Below are positions 1 through 5,888 of a DNA stretch of 8,793 nt, piece by piece. Source of the stretch: Lachnoclostridium sp. UBA1781 (GTDB lineage Bacteria; Bacillota; Clostridia; Lachnospirales; Lachnospiraceae). Each line of letters starts with the position of its first letter. Positions within the stretch are counted from its first letter, which is position 1. The position numbers were made by a program, and so were the translations under genes. Under the pieces are notes generated by a model that saw only the letters and a program-made list of their open reading frames with translations, was not told the DNA's origin and ran no database searches. The stretch covers positions 1 to 8,793 of the forward strand of contig DCGJ01000096.1 in assembly GCA_002315495.1 (NCBI GenBank). The letters are read 5' to 3'.

Positions 1-1
1 A

Positions 2-160
2 CGGGTTGATTTTGACTCGTTTATGGAGAAGCTTTCCAAGTATAATTATAAAGGAGACTATACCCTGGAAGCTACCGGCTTTAATAAAGAGGGCGTGGTA
101 GACTTTGACATGTTAAATCAGAATGTAGCAAGTATGAAGAAATTGCTTTTGGGGAATTAA
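2..160 (+). CDS. Sugar phosphate isomerase/epimerase-like TIM-barrel protein, C-terminal fragment
   Basis: Only the last 52 codons and the TAA stop are in the window; the gene starts upstream. The readable tail begins RVDFDSFMEKL, continues with YKGDYTLEATGF and ends NVASMKKLLLGN. A 'G-x-hydrophobic-Asp-Phe ... L ... Tyr-x-Gly-x-x-x-Leu-Glu' arrangement followed by a closing helix is typical of the last strand and helix of the xylose-isomerase-like TIM barrel (AP endonuclease family 2). These enzymes isomerise or epimerise sugars or sugar phosphates in the cytoplasm, and the Glu in YTLEA would be the usual metal or active-site residue near the barrel end. Substrate cannot be told from this fragment. 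A strong terminator follows 3 nt after the stop, so this is the last gene of its transcript. The family call is moderately sure; an AP endonuclease IV-like role is an alternative. Confidence 0.6.
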   Translation, partial: RVDFDSFMEKLSKYNYKGDYTLEATGFNKEGVVDFDMLNQNVASMKKLLLGN

Positions 161-162
161 AT

Positions 163-199
163 AACGGCTGTCACATGAATCGTGTGGCAGCCGTTTTTT
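163..199 (+). terminator. Intrinsic terminator of the isomerase-like gene
   Basis: A 13-bp stem pairs 163-175 with 183-195, with one G-T wobble and a 7-nt loop. The arm ends in CCG and runs into six T (194-199). It starts 3 nt after the stop codon of the upstream gene, as expected for a Rho-independent terminator on the plus strand. Confidence 0.9.
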
Positions 200-270
200 A
201 CATTCTTTCCGGACGCAATACATTCAGGGTGGCCGGTGCCCTGAAATCTGATGGCATCGCGACGGCTTGA
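200..270. other. Gene-free spacer with a small hairpin
   Basis: No ORF with a ribosome binding site is seen here. The one clear structure is a 7-bp hairpin, TTCAGGG (223-229) with CCCTGAA (239-245), with a 9-nt loop. It has no T-run, so it is not a terminator. The stretch lies between the terminator at 163-199 and the palindromic element that begins at 271, and may be part of the same element. Confidence 0.4.
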
Positions 271-463
271 TTTTGTGCGGCACCTCACAAACTGAAAAAG
301 GCAGCAATCTCGTTCATGCGGTTTCAGGTGCTCTGAGACCGCCGGTACTTAATGAGCGCAAAGCGCGAATTTAGTACCGCTGCGTGGCGAGGGCAGCGAG
401 AGCGTGCCTGAACTGCAGAACGAGATGCTGCCTTGATTAGTGCTTATATGGTGCCGCACAAAA
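271..463. repeat. 193-nt multi-hairpin palindromic element (structured ncRNA or MITE/REP-like repeat)
   Basis: The outer arms are a perfect 14-bp inverted repeat, TTTTGTGCGGCACC (271-284) with its complement at 450-463. Inside it a second 17-bp stem pairs 298-315 with 418-434, with one bulged A. The interior holds three consecutive hairpins: 318-327 with 333-342 (10 bp, one G-T), 344-349 with 373-378 (GGTACT/AGTACC, with an inner GCGC-AAA-GCGC hairpin at 356-366), and 379-383 with 393-397 (GCTGC/GCAGC). An alternative fold pairs TTCAGG (323-328) with CCTGAA (407-412) and GCTCT with AGAGC, making one long hairpin. There is no coding potential or promoter I would trust, and the strand is undecided. 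Both sides are sealed by terminators. A non-coding RNA and a non-autonomous mobile repeat both fit. I do not recognise a named family. Confidence 0.7.
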
Positions 464-478
464 AAGGGCGCCGCCCTT
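460..478 (-). terminator. Second (back-up) terminator for the GNAT gene
   Basis: A short hairpin, AAGGGC-GCC-GCCCTT (464-478), is followed on the minus strand by six T (A at 460-465 on the plus strand). It lies just beyond the stronger minus-strand terminator at 484-519, so it would catch read-through. Its A-run overlaps the right arm of the structured element, so it could also be a part of that element. Confidence 0.5.
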
Positions 479-483
479 GAATC

Positions 484-519
484 AAAAAGAGGCCCCGCAC
501 GAATCTCGTGCGGGGCCTC
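484..519 (-). terminator. Intrinsic terminator of the GNAT gene
   Basis: A perfect 14-bp GC-rich stem pairs 489-502 with 506-519 around a 3-nt loop. Read on the minus strand it is followed by five T (484-488). It starts 9 nt beyond the stop codon of the minus-strand acetyltransferase gene. On the plus strand no T-run follows, so it acts in one direction only. Confidence 0.93.
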
Positions 520-528
520 CTGAAGTCT

Positions 529-1479
529 TTAGTAAACGCTCTTAATGGTTCTGGTCATGGTGAACAGATAAGACTTAAAGTATCTGTCCCAGAAACCTCT
601 TGCCTGTGGGTTTGCAGTAAAATGCTCCACAATCAGCTTCCAGGTACCTTCCAAAAGCATGGTATCGTTAACACTCTGGAGAAGATCCTGAGCGACCTCC
701 TGGCCACGATACTCATCCAATACGTAAAGGTTTCCAACCTTGTAGTCTCCATCGTTGATGAAGAACTGACGCATATCCTTCTCAGCGGTCATAACACCGA
801 TCATCTGTCCGGCTTCGTTCATCGCTACGAACAAACGGGTGCCCGGAGTATTCAAAATCGTCTTGTAATAATCTTCATTGTAGGTAACACCGGAGTGGAA
901 GATCGGACTGCCGGTGAAATGCGGGCCAATGTTGCATAACAGTTTGCCCCAAATCTGATCCCAATTCTCCTGAATCTGTTCGGTGGTAAGTTCTACTACA
1001 TTGTGGGTGCAATTCTCGTGAACCGGATCCATGGTGTTACGGATGCATTCGGTAAGCTCTACACCAAACTGTAGGCAGGAGAACAACCAGATGGCATTGG
1101 TATCGTGAGCATAAAGTTGTACGCGGAACTGTGCCGGATTCGGGCCTACCATACGCTCAGCCATAAACTCGAACAGACGGGAAAGAATCTGATCCTTCTT
1201 CTCACCAACGGCTGCATAACCCCAAACAGGGAAGGAGTAAACGTCCTCGCCGTTCTCTTTTGAAATCTTGTTGTACACAAGGTAACCCAACAGCTTGCCC
1301 TTGTCCAAGCAAACCGCACCGCTATAGTTCTTTACGGCCTCGGTAATGTTATCTCTTAAGACGTCCGTATAATCGTCCTGTGCCAATTCGCTAAGACGCA
1401 TACACTCCTGTTCATACGTACGCTTTGCAAGTACGACCATAGCCTCAATACATTTGTCATTCGCTTCAATAACTTGCAT
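529..1479 (-). CDS. GNAT family N-acetyltransferase, two-domain
   Basis: The protein is 316 aa, starting at ATG 1479 (MQVIEANDKC), because AGGAGG at 1487-1492 lies 7 nt upstream; a longer in-frame reading would run through the promoter. The family transfers an acetyl group from acetyl-CoA to an amine; the substrate here is unknown. The length is about twice a single GNAT fold. The N-terminal half (about 1-150) has a weak GNAT-like strand pattern around AVCLDKGKLLGYLVYN (55-70). The C-terminal half (about 160-310) is clearer: LFVAMNEAGQMIGVM (216-230), then strand and loop NLYVLDEYRGQEVAQDLL (250-267), then VEHFTANPQARGFWDRYF (284-301), the usual 'N-x-x-A-x-x-F-x-x-x-x-F' end. The CoA loop reads RGQEVA where the family has R/Q-x-x-G-x-G/A, so the central Gly is Glu261. 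It is monocistronic, with its own promoter and terminators. No signal peptide or membrane segment is seen. GNAT membership is fairly sure; activity is less so. Confidence 0.85.
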   Translation of the reverse strand: MQVIEANDKCIEAMVVLAKRTYEQECMRLSELAQDDYTDVLRDNITEAVKNYSGAVCLDKGKLLGYLVYNKISKENGEDVYSFPVWGYAAVGEKKDQILSRLFEFMAERMVGPNPAQFRVQLYAHDTNAIWLFSCLQFGVELTECIRNTMDPVHENCTHNVVELTTEQIQENWDQIWGKLLCNIGPHFTGSPIFHSGVTYNEDYYKTILNTPGTRLFVAMNEAGQMIGVMTAEKDMRQFFINDGDYKVGNLYVLDEYRGQEVAQDLLQSVNDTMLLEGTWKLIVEHFTANPQARGFWDRYFKSYLFTMTRTIKSVY

Positions 1480-1486
1480 ATAATCT

Positions 1487-1492
1487 CCTCCT
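1487..1492 (-). promoter_or_regulatory. Ribosome binding site fixing the GNAT start
   Basis: AGGAGG on the minus strand is spaced 7 nt from ATG 1479. It selects this internal Met over upstream in-frame starts, which have no such site. Confidence 0.85.
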
Positions 1493-1550
1493 CGTTCCCC
1501 ACAACGAAAAATAGACTGGGGAAGCAAAATAGATAGTCGTTCATCTAATG

Positions 1551-1579
1551 ATAATATCACAGGTTTTTTCAAAAAACAA
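1551..1579 (-). promoter_or_regulatory. Sigma-A-type promoter of the GNAT gene
   Basis: On the minus strand, TTGTTT (-35, plus positions 1574-1579) and TATTAT (-10, plus 1551-1556) are 17 bp apart. Transcription would start near 1544, giving a leader of about 65 nt. The spacer region contains the palindrome GTTTTTTCAAAAAAC (1563-1577), which overlaps the -35 box and could bend DNA or bind a regulator. Confidence 0.6.
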
Positions 1580-1632
1580 GGCAAACGCCGGAATTTGCTA
1601 ATAAAATAGTAGAGAAATTCCGTGGATTGGAA

Positions 1633-1638
1633 TATAAT
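1633..1638 (+). promoter_or_regulatory. Probable -10 box of the GH31 gene
   Basis: A consensus TATAAT lies 38 bp before the GTG start, giving a predicted start site near 1645 and a leader of about 30 nt. No good -35 hexamer stands 16-18 bp upstream (TAGAGA at 1610-1615), so either the promoter is weak or needs an activator, or this match is chance. Confidence 0.4.
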
Positions 1639-1661
1639 GTGAGGAAAGCAGATTTTGGAAT

Positions 1662-1670
1662 GGGGGGAGG
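1662..1670 (+). promoter_or_regulatory. Ribosome binding site fixing the GH31 GTG start
   Basis: The run GGGGGGAGG is followed by six A and then GTG at 1677. This strong site at ideal spacing makes the GTG the likely start, although it is not an ATG. Confidence 0.85.
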
Positions 1671-1676
1671 AAAAAA

Positions 1677-3845
1677 GTGACACCAATTTTTGCAGTTTTG
1701 AATGAAAAATTAGCGCGGATTCAATACATGGAAGAAGATTCGGGGAAGAGGAATTCGGGAACAACAGAGTGTTTGGATCATATTTGTTCGGAAAATGCGG
1801 CATTTCGCATGGAAAAAGGGAAGGTTCTTTTACAGAAGGATGGGGTCGAGCTTCTTTGCGTTGAGCGTGCAGAATTTACCTCATACGATATTGTTCGGAC
1901 CGTAGGAGGTAACAATGAGGTTCGCTCCACTGCGGACGGAATTAAGGAAAGTCGAATCGGCGGAACAACGGAGTTTGTTCGCCCGTCGGTTCATGCGAAG
2001 CTCGTGCTTACCTTTGGAGATGATGTATTTTGGGGTTTGGGAAATCATGAGGAAGGATACCCGACGCTGAATGGTCACTGGTTCCCGATGCTTCAGGAAA
2101 ATCGTCGCATTGCCGTCCCGTTTTTTGTTTCGAATAAGGGATATGCCGTGATGATTCCGAATATGTCCTATCAAAGCTTTGATTTTCGTGAGCCCGGCAT
2201 TTGCAAAATCTACGTGGACTGTGCAGAGCAATTGGAGATTGTTCTTCTTGCGGGAACGATTGACGAGATCTACGCAAACTTGCGCGAACTTACCGGAGTA
2301 ACGCCAATGCTTCCGAAGTGGGCATTGGGGTACATTCAGTCCAAGGAGCATTATCATACGCAGGAGCAGTTGATCGAAGTGGTGCGCGAGTACCGAAGAA
2401 GAGGAGTTCCTCTAGACTGTGTCGTGCAGGACTGGTTTTACTGGAGAGACGGAAAATGGGGGGACAAGAATCCGGACCCGACCCGTTATCCGGATGTTTC
2501 CGGAGTGATTTCGGAGATTCACGAGAATCACGCAAAGCTTATGGTGTCCATCTGGCCGAATATGTCCGGCGACGGGGAAAACCAACAGGAATTTCGTGAG
2601 GCGGGTTTACTTTTGGCGGATGGCAGCGTCTATGATGCATTTTCCGAAGAAGGAAGAACGTTGTACTGGAAGCAGGTGAAAGAGGGCTGGTTTCGTCATG
2701 GCGTAGATGCCTGGTGGTGCGATTCCTCGGAACCGTATGATGCCTGCTGGGAGGGTGAAGTAAGACCTTCTATGGAGGAAGAAGTCGAGAAAACTCTGGC
2801 AGAATGTAAGAAGAATATGGACGATGCGAAGACTTGCGGTTTTTCGCTTTACCACGCGCAGGGAATCTATGAAAACCAGCGGAAGGAATCGAATAAGCGA
2901 GTCATCAATCTGACCCGCTCGGCAACGCTTGGACAGCATCGGTATGGAACCGTGGTTTGGTCCGGTGATATCTCGGCCAGTTGGGAAACCCTTAGAAAGC
3001 AGGTGCACATTCTTCAAAATTATATCGCGACCGGAGAGGCTTACTGGAACTCGGATATCGGCGCGTTCTTTGTTCGAAAAAATCGCCCATGGTTTTGGGA
3101 CGGGCACTATGAGCTGGGCTGTGAAGATGAGGCTTATCGAGAATTGTATGTACGCTGGCTTCAGTTTGCCGCATTTACACCAATGATGCGTTCTCACGGA
3201 ACGGATACTCCAAGAGAAATCTGGAATTTTGGCGCTCCGGGAGAGCGATATTATGAGGCGATTCGCAGGTCAATTGAGCTTCGCTATCGACTGCTTCCGT
3301 TCTTTTATTCGGTACATGCACAGATAACACTTTTCGGGAAAATGCCCGTCCTTCCCGTAGGGCTTCGATACCCGGCGGGAACAGTGGGAAGCACCGCGTC
3401 CGACCAGTATCTCTATGGGGAAAATCTTCTTGTATGCCCGGTGTTGGAAATGGGAGCGACGGAGAGAAGAGTTTACCTTCCCGAGGGAACCTGGTACGAT
3501 TACGATACGGAACAACGGTACGAAGGTGGCTGTGAAATCAGGATTCCCGTTACCCTCGACCACATCCCGGTATTTGTGAAGGCGGGAAGTATTCTTCCGG
3601 AACTGCCGGTGCAACAGTATGTATCGGAGAAGCCGGAGGCAAAGCTTACACTTCGTGTGTTTAGCGGAGCAAACGGAACATTTTCCCTGTATAATGACGC
3701 AGGAGACGGATACGAATATGAACATGGAGCGTACAGTCTTCGTGAGATTCGTTATGATGATGCAAGCGGTACGATCACGATAACGGAACAGGGAGAGGCC
3801 GCATTTGCAAGAGAAATCGCGACTGTTCGACTGGTCGGAAAATAA
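1677..3845 (+). CDS. Glycoside hydrolase family 31 alpha-glycosidase (alpha-glucosidase/alpha-xylosidase type)
   Basis: The protein is 722 aa, starting at GTG 1677. GH31 enzymes release alpha-linked glucose, xylose or related sugars by a retaining mechanism. Domain order fits the family: N-terminal beta-sandwich (about 1-205, with FWGLGNHEEGYPTLNG at 118-133), catalytic barrel (about 210-545), then beta-sheet domains. Barrel landmarks are GYIQSKEHYHTQEQL (218-232), VVQDWFYW (249-256, Asp252 a likely sugar contact), the nucleophile motif WWCDSSEP (346-353, Asp349), the acid/base motif VWSGDISASWE (427-437, Asp431), NSDIGAFF (458-465) and MMRSHG (503-508, Arg505 and His507). All catalytic residues are present. 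The Q-D-W-x-Y-W loop and W-x-D-x-x-E-P nucleophile resemble alpha-xylosidase-like members more than classic alpha-glucosidases, but substrate is not settled. No signal peptide or membrane helix is visible, so it should act in the cytoplasm on imported oligosaccharides. It appears monocistronic, with a hairpin after the stop. Confidence 0.95.
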   Translation: MTPIFAVLNEKLARIQYMEEDSGKRNSGTTECLDHICSENAAFRMEKGKVLLQKDGVELLCVERAEFTSYDIVRTVGGNNEVRSTADGIKESRIGGTTEFVRPSVHAKLVLTFGDDVFWGLGNHEEGYPTLNGHWFPMLQENRRIAVPFFVSNKGYAVMIPNMSYQSFDFREPGICKIYVDCAEQLEIVLLAGTIDEIYANLRELTGVTPMLPKWALGYIQSKEHYHTQEQLIEVVREYRRRGVPLDCVVQDWFYWRDGKWGDKNPDPTRYPDVSGVISEIHENHAKLMVSIWPNMSGDGENQQEFREAGLLLADGSVYDAFSEEGRTLYWKQVKEGWFRHGVDAWWCDSSEPYDACWEGEVRPSMEEEVEKTLAECKKNMDDAKTCGFSLYHAQGIYENQRKESNKRVINLTRSATLGQHRYGTVVWSGDISASWETLRKQVHILQNYIATGEAYWNSDIGAFFVRKNRPWFWDGHYELGCEDEAYRELYVRWLQFAAFTPMMRSHGTDTPREIWNFGAPGERYYEAIRRSIELRYRLLPFFYSVHAQITLFGKMPVLPVGLRYPAGTVGSTASDQYLYGENLLVCPVLEMGATERRVYLPEGTWYDYDTEQRYEGGCEIRIPVTLDHIPVFVKAGSILPELPVQQYVSEKPEAKLTLRVFSGANGTFSLYNDAGDGYEYEHGAYSLREIRYDDASGTITITEQGEAAFAREIATVRLVGK

Positions 3846-3858
3846 GAGCCCTAAAAAC

Positions 3859-3894
3859 AAAGACACCCTCTGCGGGAATACAGAGGGTACCTTT
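3859..3894 (+). terminator. Hairpin after the GH31 gene, probable terminator
   Basis: ACCCTCTG (3865-3872) pairs perfectly with CAGAGGGT (3881-3888) around an 8-nt loop. After a 2-by-2 internal loop, AAAG (3859-3862) pairs with CTTT (3891-3894). It begins 13 nt after the stop codon. The T-run is short (CTTTG), so termination may be leaky. The minus strand has a better T-rich tail, so it may also act on antisense transcripts. Confidence 0.55.
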
Positions 3895-3944
3895 GAAAAA
3901 GGGAATTATGTGAATGTTAGAAAGTTAGCATTTTTATCTGCCAC

Positions 3945-3950
3945 TATAAT
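3945..3950 (+). promoter_or_regulatory. Possible -10 box for trmO
   Basis: A consensus TATAAT lies in the AT-rich 266-bp gap between the GH31 gene and trmO. No clear -35 hexamer stands 16-18 bp upstream (best AAGTTA at 3922-3927). The leader would be about 155 nt and include a weak AT-rich hairpin, GCGAGAAA (3996-4003) with TTTTTCGC (4011-4018). I see no riboswitch pattern in the gap. Confidence 0.3.
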
Positions 3951-4111
3951 ATACTATTCACTTGGAAAATGCAATGATAATTTTTGGAAAAAGACGCGAG
4001 AAAGTCGTATTTTTTCGCCACATCCACCCGAAATGTTTAGGAAAATGATATTTTTAAACTGGAAAATGGAGATTGTTACCCGTTCGGGAAGGAAGAAAGC
4101 AGAGGTGTGAA

Positions 4112-4795
4112 ATGGAATTAAAAAGAATCGGAACGGTCCTTTCGCCGTTTCAGGATAAATTCGGAATTCCCAGACAGAGTGGTCTGGTAAAGGAAGTGCA
4201 GGCAGAAATTGTGATGGAGCCGGAGTATCGGAATCCGGATGCATTTCGCGGGATTGAAGGGTTTTCGCACCTGTGGATCTTATGGGAATTCCATAAGGCA
4301 GAAGGGAAGAAGGCGCTCACGGTTCGGCCGCCAAGACTTGGAGGCAATACCCGAATGGGAGTCTTTGCCACCCGTTCTCCGTTTCGACCGAATTCCATCG
4401 GTCTTTCGGTTGTGAAGCTGGAGGCGCTTCGTATGGATGAGAAGCTTGGTCCGGTGCTGGTCGTGTCAGGTGCGGATATTCTGTCGGGAACTCCGGTCTA
4501 TGACATCAAGCCGTATCTTCCTTACGTGGATTCTGTGCCGGAAGCCGTGGGAGGATTTACAGAGGAGACGAAGGAACATCGGTTGGAGGTGGAACTGAGC
4601 ACGGAAGCTGTGACTGCTTTTGATCATCTTCCCGAGGAGCAGCAGGAGGCGCTTCTCGGAATTCTGCGTGAGGACCCGAGACCGGCATATCAGGATGATC
4701 CGGAGAGAGTGTATGGAATGCACTTCTTTCTGTATGAGGTGCATTTTCGTGTGGAAGGGCAGAAACTTATTCTTCTGAATCTTGAAAAAAAATAA
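4112..4795 (+). CDS. trmO: tRNA (N6-threonylcarbamoyladenosine(37)-N6)-methyltransferase TrmO
   Basis: The protein is 227 aa, starting at ATG 4112 with AGAGG at 4101-4105 six nt upstream. An in-frame TTG at 4073 would add 13 residues without a ribosome binding site. TrmO methylates N6 of t6A37 in certain tRNAs, making m6t6A with S-adenosylmethionine, in the cytoplasm. The TsaA/UPF0066 fold is clear: an N-terminal strand MELKRIGTVLSPF, FRGIEGFSHLWILWEFH (45-61), RPPRLGGNTRMGVFATRSP (72-90), the signature FRPNSIGLSVVKLE (91-104), and SGADILSGTPVYDIKPY (119-135). The C-terminal domain has DPRPAYQDDPERVYGMHFF (188-206), as in full-length TrmO. Motifs and length are complete, so it should be functional. 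Some bacteria fuse or omit the C-terminal part; here it is intact. The gene is probably transcribed alone and converges on the AraC gene. Confidence 0.92.
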   Translation: MELKRIGTVLSPFQDKFGIPRQSGLVKEVQAEIVMEPEYRNPDAFRGIEGFSHLWILWEFHKAEGKKALTVRPPRLGGNTRMGVFATRSPFRPNSIGLSVVKLEALRMDEKLGPVLVVSGADILSGTPVYDIKPYLPYVDSVPEAVGGFTEETKEHRLEVELSTEAVTAFDHLPEEQQEALLGILREDPRPAYQDDPERVYGMHFFLYEVHFRVEGQKLILLNLEKK

Positions 4796-4799
4796 GCTG

Positions 4800-4856
4800 A
4801 AAAAAATGGGCGCTGAGATATCGTTTGGGATGTCACAGCGCCTTGTTTGTTCTTTA
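4800..4856. terminator. Bidirectional terminator between trmO and the AraC gene
   Basis: GGCGCTG (4809-4815) pairs with CAGCGCC (4836-4842). After one A-A mismatch a further 6 bp (4817-4822 with 4829-4834, one wobble) close a 6-nt loop. On the plus strand it is followed by TTGTTTGTTCTTT. On the minus strand it is followed by seven T (A at 4800-4806). It therefore serves both convergent genes. Confidence 0.9.
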
Positions 4857-5747
4857 GTTTTCTGTCTTGGCTTCCCGAAGCTTTAACGACTCCTGGCGGA
4901 ACGCAGACGGGGTGCAGTTCATATGCTTTAGGAAACTGCGGTTAAAGTTGCTCAGATTACCAAATCCGGTCTTCTCTGCAATGTTCGCAACCGTCATTCC
5001 CGTCGTCTGCAGCAAAATGCAGCTCTGCTGGATACGGTACTGAAGCAGGTAGGTGATGGACGAGGTGTGCATCTCTTTCTGGAACAGGAAGCTGAAGCGA
5101 CTGACACTGAGTCCGGTCTGCTCGGCAATGTCGGAAATGGACAACTGCTCCGAGTAGTGCTTCTGAATGTACTGAATCGCCGGACGGATTCTTTCGTAAT
5201 CCGGATTCACGGCGTCGCGCACCTCGGCATGTGTATACAGACGATGCCAAATGGTAAGGAGCTTTCCGCGTACGAAAATCTCGCAGGACTCCTGCGGTTT
5301 TTCGGCATATGGAAGAAGACTGTGCATATCGGCGATAATCTCTTTCTTCCATTCCTCCTCCGGTTGAATATGCTCGGTAAAGCGGAGCGTGCCCTTGTTG
5401 AATGGTGTGACATACAGATTGGAAAGAGCCTGATTCTCATCCAGTCCCAAAAGGGAGGTGTCGAAAACAAGGGCAATAAAATGACAGGTTTCACTGTCCA
5501 CCACACTTGCGGAATGCAACGTGTAAGGAGGAATCAGTACAACCTCTCCGGCTCTTACGGTATAATTATGATCTCCGATGCGGAAATTTACGTTGCCCTC
5601 CAATAAGTAGAAGAGCTCTGCCTGGGTGTGCCAGTGCAGATACAAAAGCAGATGGTTCTGCGCATATTCTAAAGACTCATGAATGCGGAACGGATAGCGG
5701 CAATTGCCATGGTCTACCGTGTCTTTTAAGGAATCAGGTAAATGCAC
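4854..5747 (-). CDS. AraC family transcriptional regulator with N-terminal cupin domain
   Basis: The protein is 297 aa from GTG 5747 (MHLPDSLKDT). AGGAGG lies 6 nt upstream of the GTG, whereas the in-frame ATG 30 nt further up (5777) has no ribosome binding site. Residues about 30-85 form a cupin-type sensor: LHWHTQAELFYLLEG (37-51) with His38, His40 and Glu44, then VRAGEVVLIPPYTLHS (64-79). Residues about 185-285 are the AraC DNA-binding domain with two helix-turn-helix units, ISDIAEQTGLSVSRFSFLFQ (204-223) and VANIAEKTGFGNLSNFNRSF (253-272), ending with the usual CTPSAFRQ. Such proteins usually activate a nearby promoter on binding a small molecule, often a sugar; the ligand cannot be read here. 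The gene is divergent from the ABC exporter genes across 282 bp, so these are the likeliest targets besides itself. Family assignment is secure; target and ligand are inference. Confidence 0.95.
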   Translation of the reverse strand: MHLPDSLKDTVDHGNCRYPFRIHESLEYAQNHLLLYLHWHTQAELFYLLEGNVNFRIGDHNYTVRAGEVVLIPPYTLHSASVVDSETCHFIALVFDTSLLGLDENQALSNLYVTPFNKGTLRFTEHIQPEEEWKKEIIADMHSLLPYAEKPQESCEIFVRGKLLTIWHRLYTHAEVRDAVNPDYERIRPAIQYIQKHYSEQLSISDIAEQTGLSVSRFSFLFQKEMHTSSITYLLQYRIQQSCILLQTTGMTVANIAEKTGFGNLSNFNRSFLKHMNCTPSAFRQESLKLREAKTEN

Positions 5748-5753
5748 TTTGTC

Positions 5754-5759
5754 CCTCCT
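5754..5759 (-). promoter_or_regulatory. Ribosome binding site fixing the AraC GTG start
   Basis: AGGAGG on the minus strand is followed by GACAAA and then GTG at 5747. It lies inside the longer reading that starts at ATG 5777, which argues against that start. Confidence 0.85.
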
Positions 5760-5760
5760 A

Positions 5761-5822
5761 AATCGTATCATTATCATCAGCGTGTGACGATACTCACATT
5801 TTGCTCAGTAGAATTGTATCAT
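5761..5822. repeat. Direct repeat AATYGTATCAT, two copies 51 bp apart
   Basis: AATCGTATCAT (5761-5771) and AATTGTATCAT (5812-5822) differ at one position. The offset is 51 bp, close to five helical turns. The second copy overlaps the araC -10 box and the first lies just before its ribosome binding site. This could be a pair of AraC-family binding sites, or chance likeness between AT-rich segments. Confidence 0.4.
5783..5798. promoter_or_regulatory. CRP-type palindrome TGTGA-N6-TCACA
   Basis: The two half-sites TGTGA (5783-5787) and TCACA (5794-5798) are perfect and have the 6-bp spacing of the CRP/FNR superfamily consensus. The site lies about 9 to 24 nt downstream of the predicted araC start site, where a bound protein would block araC transcription, and about 230 bp upstream of the ABC genes. 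No CRP/FNR gene is in the window, so the binding protein is unknown. Confidence 0.45.
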
Positions 5823-5840
5823 AGAATAAGAAAAAATCAA
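5813..5840 (-). promoter_or_regulatory. Sigma-A-type promoter of the AraC gene
   Basis: On the minus strand, TTGATT (-35, plus 5835-5840) and TACAAT (-10, plus 5813-5818) are 16 bp apart. The -10 has an extended TGA just before it, giving TGATACAAT. Predicted start is near 5806, with a leader of about 58 nt carrying the CRP-like palindrome. Confidence 0.65.
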
Positions 5841-5888
5841 TAGTAAAAAAACGCTTTTATAGGATAATTATTTACAGGCGATTTTGCC

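Noticed and set aside
508..939. Plus-strand 143-codon open frame
   Set aside because: It is antisense to the GNAT gene, begins inside a terminator stem and shows no family features.
1480..1803. N-terminal extension of the GNAT gene by 108 codons
   Set aside because: It would run through the promoter and past the start of the divergent GH31 gene, has a composition unlike the rest, and lacks a ribosome binding site. ATG 1479 has AGGAGG at ideal spacing.
2607..3197. Minus-strand open frame inside the GH31 gene
   Set aside because: It is a shadow of a highly conserved catalytic domain, with no ribosome binding site or recognisable domain. The same applies to the other frames within 1881-3866.
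3947..3977. Minus-strand promoter-like pair TTGCAT and TATTAT, 17 bp apart
   Set aside because: No minus-strand gene lies downstream, only the antisense of GH31. It is likely chance in an AT-rich gap, though an antisense RNA cannot be excluded.
4073..4111. TTG-initiated extension of trmO by 13 residues
   Set aside because: TrmO proteins begin close to MELKRIGTV, and the ribosome binding site fits ATG 4112.
5067..5606. Plus-strand 179-codon open frame
   Set aside because: It is antisense to the AraC DNA-binding and linker regions, and the AraC frame carries all the recognisable motifs.
5748..5777. ATG-initiated extension of the AraC protein by 10 residues
   Set aside because: The ribosome binding site for GTG 5747 lies inside this stretch, and ATG 5777 has none.
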